Source: Akkermansia muciniphila (GTDB taxonomy: Bacteria; Verrucomicrobiota; Verrucomicrobiia; Verrucomicrobiales; Akkermansiaceae). From it: a stretch of 64,000 bases of DNA. Shown piece by piece: positions 34,308 to 41,473 of this stretch. The notes below the pieces were generated by a model. That model worked only from the letters and a program-made list of their open reading frames with translations. It did no database searches and was not told the origin of the DNA. Numbering within the stretch: the stretch's first letter is position 1; each line of letters opens with the position of its first letter. Location: contig CAMDAD010000006.1 in NCBI GenBank assembly GCA_945888515.1, forward strand, positions 1 through 64,000, given 5' to 3'. Both the position numbers and the translations under genes were made by a program.

Positions 34308-34670
34308 GTGCGCCCCTACAGGGCGCGAATGAATTTGGGGGCCGCACGATACCAGGGTGCCTGATCGGCACCCTTCGCTATCACCGTTAGCCCCCATGGG
34401 GCATAAAGGCATCCTTTGCTATCACCGTTGGACCCCATGGGGCATAAAGGCATCCTTCGCTATCACCGTGGACCCCGTTGGGGCCGAAGGCATTTGCGAT
34501 CCCCATGGACCCTTCGAGCCAAAGGCATCCGTAACACCGTTGCCCCCATTGGGGCCGAGGGCACAATCTCCCATGCCCCATCGGGGCATACGGTGATAGC
34601 GAAGGGTGATTTTGAAAAAATTACCCTGGTAACCATCACAAAACAATTTTCGCGCCCTGTAGGGGCGCAC
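34308..34670. repeat. Composite palindromic module 1 (complete)
   Basis: Outer arms GTGCGCCCCTACAGGGCGCG (34308-34327) and its perfect reverse complement (34651-34670) enclose inner arms of 19 bp (34369-34387 and 34590-34608), also perfect. Each outer arm is itself a small hairpin (GCGCCC/GGGCGC). A further hairpin has arms AGGGTGCC (34354-34361) and GGCACCCT (34367-34374). The centre holds five or six units of roughly 35-40 nt around CCCCATTGGGG-like palindromes with AAAGGCATCC tails. The module starts 8 bp after the RM stop codon. Confidence 0.9.
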
Positions 34671-34710
34671 GGAACCTTCCCCAACACCGCATGGCCCCAT
34701 CACCCACCAC

Positions 34711-34917
34711 GCGCCCCTACAGGGCGCGAATGAATTTGGGGGCCGCGCGATACCAGGGTGCCTGATCGGCACCCTTCGCTATCACCGTGAACCCCATTGG
34801 GGCCAAAGGCATCCGTGGCACTATGAACCCCATTGGGGCCAAAGACATTTGCGATCCCCATGGACCCATTGGGGCCGAACGCATCCGTGGCACCGTTGAC
34901 CCCGTTGGGGCCGAAAT
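34711..34917. repeat. Composite palindromic module 2 (right arm missing)
   Basis: Same left arm, AGGGTGCC/GGCACCCT hairpin, CACCCTTCGCTATCACCGT segment and central CCCCATTGGGG units as module 1. The expected reverse-complement right arm is absent. The sequence changes to an unrelated AT-richer leader about 70 bp before the transposase start, as if the transposase gene had replaced the right end. Confidence 0.88.
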
Positions 34918-34987
34918 CATTTAACAATCACCACCTCACCCTCATTTCTCCTTGATCTCACCGTTAAGATTTTCTATCCGTCACTCT

Positions 34988-35440
34988 ATGCCTCAATCCC
35001 TCTCCAACATCCTCGTACATCTGGTGTTTTCCACCCATCAACGCACGCCATGGATTGCGGATGACTGGCGCGATGACCTTCACGGCTACATCGGGGGCAT
35101 CGTCCGCAGACACGGCTCTGACCTACTCGCCGCGGGATCGGTGGAGGATCACATTCATCTCTTGTTCGCCCTTCCACGAACCATTTCCCCGGCGGAAATC
35201 ACCAAAGAAATCAAATCGGGTTCCAGCCGTTGGGTGCATGAATCGCCATCACGACCTCGCGATTTCCGCTGGCAGTCGGGCTATGCCTCATTTTCCCTCA
35301 GCCCCGGCCACAAGAAAGCCGTGATCGAATACATTGGTAACCAACGTGAGCATCATCGCACCACCACATTCCAAGAAGAATACCGGAAACTCCTCAAAAA
35401 ATACGACATCGATTACGATGAACGATACGTCTGGGAATAA
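34988..35440 (+). CDS. IS200/IS605-like Y1 HUH transposase (RAYT-like)
   Basis: 150 residues from the ATG at 34988; a longer frame from 34952 adds unconserved residues. The HUH pair is His55-X-His57 in SVEDHIHLLFAL and the probable nucleophile is Tyr115 in AVIEYIGNQREHH. The sequence from SLSNILVHLVFSTHQR to the DYDERYVWE end follows the single-domain Y1 transposase family closely. Such enzymes nick single-stranded hairpin ends. No TnpB partner is present. It is flanked on both sides by large palindromic modules that look like its DNA substrate, in the manner of REP-associated tyrosine transposases. The gene is intact, so activity is possible. Confidence 0.93.
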   Translation: MPQSLSNILVHLVFSTHQRTPWIADDWRDDLHGYIGGIVRRHGSDLLAAGSVEDHIHLLFALPRTISPAEITKEIKSGSSRWVHESPSRPRDFRWQSGYASFSLSPGHKKAVIEYIGNQREHHRTTTFQEEYRKLLKKYDIDYDERYVWE

Positions 35441-35448
35441 CCCCTCCC

Positions 35449-35725
35449 GTGCGCCCCTACAGGGCGCCAATGAATTTTGGGGGCCGCGCGATACCAGGGT
35501 GCCTGATCGGCACCCTTCGCTATCACCGTGGACCCCTTTGGGGCCGAAGGCATCCGTGGCCCCGCTGGCCCCATTGGAACCAAAGGCACATTCTCCCATG
35601 CCCCATCGGGGCATACGGTGATAGCGAAGGGTGATTTTGAAAAAATTACCCTGGAAAGGGTGATTTTGAAAAAATTACCCTGGTAACCACGACAAAAAAA
35701 CATCCCGCGCCCTGTAGGGGCGCAC
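35449..35725. repeat. Composite palindromic module 3 (complete)
   Basis: Begins 8 bp after the transposase stop with the same GTGCGCCCC left arm and ends at 35725 with its reverse complement (CCTGTAGGGGCGCAC). It also has the inner CACCCTTCGC...GCGAAGGGTG pair. It has only two or three central CCCC-N-GGGG units, against five or six in module 1, so unit number varies between copies. Confidence 0.9.
35627..35683. repeat. Tandem duplication of a 28-bp hairpin unit in module 3
   Basis: Two identical 28-bp units at 35627-35654 and 35656-35683, one base apart. Each unit can fold on itself (AGGGTGATTTT pairing with AAAATTACCCT through one G-T pair). Module 1 carries a single copy of this unit. Confidence 0.85.
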
Positions 35726-35779
35726 AGAATCCGAGTGCCATCTGCCTCCTCCCCCATCCGTAAGCTTGACCAAACTGCA

Positions 35780-35940
35780 TCATAGAAATTCCCTGGGGGT
35801 CAGTTTGTAAGGTGGATTGTGCATGAGTTTCTCAAACAGCCACTCGAGGTAGGCATACGGATCTGCGCCTCGGCTGCGGACTTGTTCTACGAAGATCTGG
35901 ATGAAGGCCATGCGCCAACTTGGTGGGGCGGATCGCGCAC
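35780..35940 (-). pseudogene. IS66-like transposase C-terminal remnant
   Basis: On the minus strand an open stretch of about 50 codons ends at the stop codon 35782-35780. It reads AFIQIFVEQVRSRGADPYAY, then LEWLFEKLMHNPPYKL and a short tail. This resembles the C-terminal domain of IS66-family transposases, where a DPYAYL segment precedes a short helix. No start or upstream transposase part is present, so it is a decayed fragment. A 30-bp piece recurs exactly at 41430-41459. Confidence 0.5.
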
Positions 35941-36037
35941 GGGTTCTGGTCGCTCAAGCAGGCGAACTCACGGAAAAAAATAACGAAAACAAATGCGCGG
36001 CTGAGACTGAGATCATTTCAACTCCGAATTTTCGAGG

Positions 36038-39000
36038 TTAAGGTTCTAACAAAATTGGCCCAAATTCCCCAGCAGGAACGAGCCATGAGTCACCCGAGAA
36101 ATCCGCGTGAGAAAAATTCGCACTGCCAACGATATCGTAGCCAACAAAGTTATCATCGCTCCCCAAAATCCATGCTTGATTCTGGCTGACAGCCACCAAA
36201 CGACCCTTCACCTCTCGCAGCGAGTGAATGGCACTGCCCTGATTGAGAATCCACGCAGTCGCTGGTTCCCAGGCGCCATTGATGGAAGAAAATTGACGTT
36301 TGCTGATCCCGTCGGGGAAAGCCGCATAAAGCGTGCTTCCGATCATGTGGTGAGCAAATCCGGCATTTGCCTCGGCGACGACCGAAGCCGTCTCGCCATT
36401 AAAACCCAGAGCTGCCACTCGATCGCCAGAGCGCGTGAAAATCGTAGCTCCCGCACGTGTCCATTCCGCCATCGATATGAGTTGACCTGGAATCTGCACG
36501 GGTGCCCATGGCATGGGCGCTGCGGGATCCGCTAGGTCTAAGATTTGCAACCAGGAACGCACAGAGTTTGTCGACCAACCTTCTTTGCCGAATGTTTCCA
36601 CTTGCGTCATTTCACGCTGATCAAAGCTGAATGCCAACAAATCGCCGCATGAAAAAACCTCGGAAATTTGGTTGTATGAATCACCCTCGAGACTCCATGT
36701 TCCCATGATTGTCGGCACATCGGAAAGGATCTCGGCGATGGCAATTTCCATGGTCTGTCCTCCTCTGCCGAATCGCGGCGGCATGATGTCCATACTGCTT
36801 GCGGCCACGGAATTACGGTCATCGAGCAATGGCATCGGCTTGATCCAGCAACCCCACCAACTGCTGATGCGAGAGGTGATGGCGATTCGATCACCATCCA
36901 GGGGCAAAAGCTGAACCTCTGAACCCAATTCCATTGGTAGTGACACTCGACCCGTAAGGGTTGGTCGCTTCGGATCTTCCAAGGACCAAACACTCAAACT
37001 CGCGCCTTGTTTGATGGGTTGTGACATACGTGCGAAAATTCCGTATTGGGGAGATTGATCGTCTTCCAACAAAATCAGGCGGTTACCGAAGACCTTTGCG
37101 GCGCTCACCGAAGAGCAGGGCAATTCGATTTCTTCAATGATCGTATTGACTTGCTGTAGTGAAGCAGTGCGCAGAGTGGCTTTGCGCGCAAGACGGCTCC
37201 ATGCATTCTCCGCATTTTCAATCATCAAGGCCGTATTTTGATGAATGGCCACGCGGTCTGCACCAAAGGCCAGCAAGCGGTCGGTCACCACCACAGGAGC
37301 ATCTCGGTTTGTGGCATCAACCAAGAGCAACTCACGATTGGAAACTGAAGCAATCATTTCGTTCTCCATCAAAGCAGCGCGGCGTGGAGCAAAATCATGA
37401 TTGATAGCACCTCGTTTGGTCAAAGTGCGGGCGGACACATCGAAATCCACGAGGCAGACACGCTGACTCATCTCATCTCGCTGATACTCCACCACGGGAA
37501 TCAAGATCAGACCAGAATCAGGCAGGATTTTGACAGCTTTTTCATTCCACTCGGCTTCACTCCATGACCATGATTCACCCACATCGATTCTCTGCGCCAA
37601 TGTCGGCTTTTCCGGATCGGCGACATCAAACATCGAAACCTGAACTTTTCCCCCATCGCGTCCTACAGCAATCAGAACATCGCCGATGGGCTGAATGTAA
37701 GTGGACCATCCTGGAACTTCAAGGTGACCACGGATCAAGGGAGTCGTAGGATCAGACAGATCCACGATCCAAAGTGGATCGGTTTGTCTGAACGTTACGA
37801 CGTAGCAACGGTTCTCATCGAAACGCGATGCATACAATGATTCTCCACGAATCAATTCTACACCCCCCATACGAGACAGGCTGCTCTCTTCTTCCCTGTA
37901 TGTTTCCACAGCAGTGACTTGCTCCCACTCCTGCCAGCTTTGCACGATCACAGCCAAGCCATCCGAAGTGTCGCCGACCTTGAACTTGTCTTGAATTCTG
38001 CCACCTACTGACGTCTGTTTTTCTTTGCCCAACAAGCCGTTTGCGGAGATCGGAAAAACAATCAAATTTTGATTCGTCGAGTAATATCCATTTTCTGCGG
38101 ATATCCAAAGATATTTGCCGGTAGCCCCTACCTGCGATGCCGAGAACGGAAGGGTTCGCTGATCAAGGATACGATTGCCATCGGCAATATCGATGGTGGA
38201 AACAAATGTGCGAGGTTGCCACAAACCGGTTTCTGTCATCCAGCTCGTGGTGATCACATGGAGAAAATGGCCAATCATTCGGCTTTCCACATAAGAACCG
38301 GACAAGTCGACGGAACCGAGTTGTGATGGCTCGGCACCGGATAGAGAAATATCATGGATGCGAGTGGATTCGCCAGCACTGGCACTCCAGGGCACTCCCG
38401 TGATCAACAACGCGCGCTCAGCCGCCGTTTCATCGCCTCCCACGAGATACATTTCCTCGCCCAATGCGGCCATTTTGTGGCTTGTAATCACAGGGTCCGC
38501 AGGGTTGGTCGTGTCAATCACTTGCAGTCCCTTCAGACGGTTAAAAAAGTAAATGTTTTTGCCGCGGATTTTCCAAATATCAGATTCTTCAGCAATACTG
38601 GCAACAACGCCGGAATCCGATTCTGGCGTGGATACCAGAAGGCCATCCCCCCGATTCGCCAGCGGGGCCGAAATGATGTTTTTTTCGGCACTGAACCGTG
38701 ATGGGCCCTCGCGCATGGCGGCTGGCAGTGACGAAACAAGAGAGGAGGGTAACGCAGTCGTTGCTCCCAGAACGGCAACCACTCTCACTTGAGACCCGGC
38801 TGCAATGGCAGCAGGAATCTTGGCTTGGTGTTGCGATGTAGATGCTGTTGCTGCGAGAGTGCTGACACGGGACCATGCTGATTTGGCATCAGGTCGGGCC
38901 TCGATGGAATAAAGCTGTGCACCTCGACGCGAAGAGAACGTCACAGTCCGATCGGCAGGGTCGAGAGCAGAGGGGATTTGAACGCGTCCTACCTTGGATG

Positions 39001-39430
39001 AGAGATAATTGGCGACCACCCGCAAATCCGCGTTCTGCCATCCCAGTGGTATTTTCATGCGAGTGACTTTTGCGCTAGGACGCTTGACAGTGGCTAGTGA
39101 TTGCCAGCGGCCGTTTTCCGCATTCATTCCCTGCAAAGAAATGGATAGCGGGCCTGAAAATCGCGATTGGGATTTGAATTCAAACCGGACATATCCCACT
39201 TCCAAGCTGTGCGGCAATACCTCTTGCGTTGTCGCCACCCGAGCTGGTTGATTTCTGACGCCGAAAACCTGAGCATGCGAATGGGAGGCCATCTGCAAAA
39301 AACAGATCAATGCCGTGACGATCATTGGCATGATGTGAAGGACACGAAAAGTCCTGGATCTCTCCGGGATGCTTTGCGAAAAATCAGCAGAGCAGCTACG
39401 CTCAACAATGAGATGTTTGGTTAATTTCAT
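36038..39430 (-). CDS. Large secreted beta-propeller protein (1130 aa)
   Basis: Exported protein with a long N-region and a hydrophobic core (MPMIVTALICFLQMASHSHAQ); the Met at 39331 is an alternative start. Residues 50-230 look like beta-sandwich domains. From about residue 280 the sequence is a long series of beta-strand blades with phrases such as GLQVIDTTNPADPVITS, LWIVDLSDPTTPLIRGHLEV and VQVSMFDVADPEKPTLAQRI. This matches the secreted beta-propeller family (pfam09826-like). No enzyme motif was seen. It is the third gene of a unit with an ECF sigma factor and an anti-sigma factor, so it is a likely target or partner of that switch. The function is unknown. Confidence 0.8.
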   Translation of the reverse strand: MKLTKHLIVERSCSADFSQSIPERSRTFRVLHIMPMIVTALICFLQMASHSHAQVFGVRNQPARVATTQEVLPHSLEVGYVRFEFKSQSRFSGPLSISLQGMNAENGRWQSLATVKRPSAKVTRMKIPLGWQNADLRVVANYLSSKVGRVQIPSALDPADRTVTFSSRRGAQLYSIEARPDAKSAWSRVSTLAATASTSQHQAKIPAAIAAGSQVRVVAVLGATTALPSSLVSSLPAAMREGPSRFSAEKNIISAPLANRGDGLLVSTPESDSGVVASIAEESDIWKIRGKNIYFFNRLKGLQVIDTTNPADPVITSHKMAALGEEMYLVGGDETAAERALLITGVPWSASAGESTRIHDISLSGAEPSQLGSVDLSGSYVESRMIGHFLHVITTSWMTETGLWQPRTFVSTIDIADGNRILDQRTLPFSASQVGATGKYLWISAENGYYSTNQNLIVFPISANGLLGKEKQTSVGGRIQDKFKVGDTSDGLAVIVQSWQEWEQVTAVETYREEESSLSRMGGVELIRGESLYASRFDENRCYVVTFRQTDPLWIVDLSDPTTPLIRGHLEVPGWSTYIQPIGDVLIAVGRDGGKVQVSMFDVADPEKPTLAQRIDVGESWSWSEAEWNEKAVKILPDSGLILIPVVEYQRDEMSQRVCLVDFDVSARTLTKRGAINHDFAPRRAALMENEMIASVSNRELLLVDATNRDAPVVVTDRLLAFGADRVAIHQNTALMIENAENAWSRLARKATLRTASLQQVNTIIEEIELPCSSVSAAKVFGNRLILLEDDQSPQYGIFARMSQPIKQGASLSVWSLEDPKRPTLTGRVSLPMELGSEVQLLPLDGDRIAITSRISSWWGCWIKPMPLLDDRNSVAASSMDIMPPRFGRGGQTMEIAIAEILSDVPTIMGTWSLEGDSYNQISEVFSCGDLLAFSFDQREMTQVETFGKEGWSTNSVRSWLQILDLADPAAPMPWAPVQIPGQLISMAEWTRAGATIFTRSGDRVAALGFNGETASVVAEANAGFAHHMIGSTLYAAFPDGISKRQFSSINGAWEPATAWILNQGSAIHSLREVKGRLVAVSQNQAWILGSDDNFVGYDIVGSANFSHADFSGDSWLVPAGEFGPILLEP

Positions 39431-39503
39431 GGGTGTTATGATGTAAAGTTGCTATTGGTAATACGTTTTCTAAACGGTCTTGGACCAGTAAATCTCATTT
39501 TTG

Positions 39504-40547
39504 TCACGGTTTTGGTGAAAGTCCCTGCAAAACGGTGTTTGTCTGGTTCGGTGATTCTGGTGCATGGCGAGAGTCCTGAGTCACAAGAAATCGATCTGGT
39601 ATGATGCCCACGGCCCCCAGTTTGAAAGCAAAGTTTTCTGATGAGACGACGTGCTCAGGTAACGTGCCAACTAATACTGGTTGAGCGGATGTATCACTTT
39701 CGACCCATAAGTGATACGCTTTGTCTTCCGCGGGCTGATCGAGATTACTGATCACAAGCAAGCCAGCATCGCGCGCGGGATCATAAATGGGCACAGCACT
39801 CGGTAACGATGGATCTTTTTCAACAAGGCGGGGCGCAGCAGCCTTTGCGCTTGACGGTGAGAGAGCGGGCACTGCCGGATCATCAACATCGAATAGTAAC
39901 AACGAACCCAGCAGCGGATACGGAACATCCGCGGCCGCAGGATCGGTTCCCGGAGCGGTTAATTTCATGATAATGGGCCAGGCAATCCCTTGTCGCGGCA
40001 CAAGACGCTCTGCATCCCGCGATGCCAGAACAGCAATTTGTTTGCGTAGTGTGTCAATTTCCTGAATCAAGCTGCGTTGCGGATCACGCGTTTGAGTCAT
40101 TTCCTGGGGCTTGCCAGAGGGATCGAGGCGATGTTGATTTCGATTCGTGTCAGACAATACCTGGGGTAAAAGTTGGGATTGTTCATGTCTTTTCTGATCA
40201 TCAGAAAGCTGCGGTTGATTCACATCTCCCGATGGCTGACGCGTTACATTTGAATTTCCATTGCGATTCGATCTGTCGATCAGCAAAAATGTTGCTATGA
40301 CCGCTGCAGCGACCCATCCCAACCATGCAGGATGGGGAAAACTCCGAGAAGTCTTTTGATTTGATGAAATTTTTGCAGAAATCGCCTGCCATGAGTTTTT
40401 CTGCGGTTTCACCCGTGCGGAGTTATCCAAAGCAACCACTGCGGATACAAGGTCAGACAAATCGCGTCTTTGTCGAGTGCGCGGATCCAACGAATGGGTA
40501 TGCTCCATTCCGAAGGCATCAAATGGAAAATCATCAGGTGAGTTCAT
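39504..40547 (-). CDS. Membrane anti-sigma factor with RskA-like domain
   Basis: 347 residues. The N-terminal 70 residues are cytoplasmic and would bind the sigma factor; one membrane helix lies at about 73-90 (AWLGWVAAAVIATFLLI). The periplasmic part has a Gln/Asn-rich stretch, a short coiled region, and a C-terminal RskA-like domain (AGLLVISNLDQPAEDKAYHLWVE, LVGTLPEHV, FAFKLGAVG). No zinc-binding HXXXCXXC motif is visible in the N-part. The start overlaps the end of the sigma gene by 14 bp, the usual arrangement for a cognate pair. Confidence 0.85.
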   Translation of the reverse strand: MNSPDDFPFDAFGMEHTHSLDPRTRQRRDLSDLVSAVVALDNSARVKPQKNSWQAISAKISSNQKTSRSFPHPAWLGWVAAAVIATFLLIDRSNRNGNSNVTRQPSGDVNQPQLSDDQKRHEQSQLLPQVLSDTNRNQHRLDPSGKPQEMTQTRDPQRSLIQEIDTLRKQIAVLASRDAERLVPRQGIAWPIIMKLTAPGTDPAAADVPYPLLGSLLLFDVDDPAVPALSPSSAKAAAPRLVEKDPSLPSAVPIYDPARDAGLLVISNLDQPAEDKAYHLWVESDTSAQPVLVGTLPEHVVSSENFAFKLGAVGIIPDRFLVTQDSRHAPESPNQTNTVLQGLSPKP

Positions 40548-41142
40548 GTTGCGATAGCATGGATTGAAGTTTGGCCATAGCCCGACGCAACCGATGTTTC
40601 ACGGTTCCGAGAGGCGATTGAAGTTCATCGGAAATTTCTCTCTGGGTGTATTCAAAAAAAACTGCCAGTTCCAGGCAGCGTCGCTCGTCTTCAGGCAATG
40701 AATTGATTGCGTGTCTGACGGAGGTGATGGTATCGGAGCTGAGAATTTGTGGATCAAATTGAGGCTCAGGAATTTCCTTTTCATCACGAGAATCATTTTT
40801 GGTATAATCACGTTTCTGACGATGGAGATACCGGATACGATCCATGCAGATGCTGCGGATGATCGTAAAACACCATACAAATGGCTCAGATTTTTCGGCA
40901 TCGTAATCAACGGCGCGATGCCACAGTTTCACGAAAGTATCCTGCATCGCTTCTTCCGCCTCTTCTCGATCATGGAGTATGCGCAATGCGATACCGAGAA
41001 GCGCCGGAGACCACCAATCATAAAGCGTTTGTAGCGCCGCGCGATCTTGCTTGCCGACGAGAAAAAGCAATCTTACCGCTGCCTCCTCAGGCTGTGAGGA
41101 TGTGGATTGATGATCAGGGATTACATGGAGAGCGCGCGGCAT
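40534..41142 (-). CDS. ECF RNA polymerase sigma factor
   Basis: 202-residue sigma-70 family ECF factor. Region 2 is seen in AEEAMQDTFVKLWHRAVDYD and FVWCFTIIRSICMDRIRYLHR, and region 4 in INSLPEDERRCLELAVFFEYTQREISDELQ followed by GTVKHRLRRAMAKL. The layout (sigma, overlapping RskA-like anti-sigma, secreted target) suggests control by a signal at the cell envelope. The first gene of the operon is therefore the regulator, and autoregulation is likely. The promoter could not be identified, as ECF promoters are family-specific. Confidence 0.93.
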   Translation of the reverse strand: MPRALHVIPDHQSTSSQPEEAAVRLLFLVGKQDRAALQTLYDWWSPALLGIALRILHDREEAEEAMQDTFVKLWHRAVDYDAEKSEPFVWCFTIIRSICMDRIRYLHRQKRDYTKNDSRDEKEIPEPQFDPQILSSDTITSVRHAINSLPEDERRCLELAVFFEYTQREISDELQSPLGTVKHRLRRAMAKLQSMLSQHELT

Positions 41143-41275
41143 GTTTTTTGTGAACGGACCAGACGCATAACATGGCCACTCATCAATACATACGACATCT
41201 GGAGCAAAATCGGATCAGTAACTTTACATTTATGTGCAATGATCCCACACTTTTCGCGCGCTTAGTCAGTCCGCT

Positions 41276-41398
41276 TCAGACAATTCCGTGGTATTCTCGG
41301 ATGGCGCGGACGCCGGCCTCGGCGTAGGAGATTTTGTTGGCAATGGCTCCCGGGTATGAACCATGCCCATAGGTTACCGATGATAATGGGTCTATGCC
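41276..41398 (-). pseudogene. Coding-like tail of unidentified gene
   Basis: The minus strand is open for about 40 codons and ends at the stop codon 41278-41276, reading TYGHGSYPGAIANKISYAEA then GVRAIREYHGIV. It has normal codon usage and composition, but no start codon or upstream part. I do not recognise the family. It is probably a truncated gene end left after rearrangement. Confidence 0.35.
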
Positions 41399-41429
41399 CT
41401 AGGAAAACATGTCACTCGCTTGAGAGTCA

Positions 41430-41459
41430 GTGGATTGTGCATGAGTTTCTCAAACAGCC
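41430..41459 (-). repeat. Second IS66-like fragment (exact 30-bp copy)
   Basis: Identical to 35812-35841 and in the same orientation. It encodes the LFEKLMHNP part of the transposase remnant and then diverges. The two copies bracket the sigma/anti-sigma/beta-propeller operon as direct repeats 5.6 kb apart. Confidence 0.8.
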
Positions 41460-41473
41460 GGTCGAGTGGAAAC

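Larger units (their letters stand above)
41143..41473. other. Decayed intergenic region with transposase and unknown gene remnants
   Basis: This 331 bp gap lies upstream of the ECF sigma gene and downstream of the DUF1549/DUF1553 gene. It holds an in-frame coding-like tail (41276-41398) and an IS66-like fragment (41430-41459), described separately. No intact gene was seen. Confidence 0.5.

Noticed and set aside
34357-34930. Open frames on both strands across the palindromic modules
   Set aside because: They follow the repeats (repeated Pro/Gly phrases around the CCCC-N-GGGG units) and are low complexity on both strands; they are products of the palindromes, not genes.
34308-35725. A CRISPR array
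   Set aside because: Repeat units are unequal in length, palindromic and nested, with no constant spacers and no cas genes.
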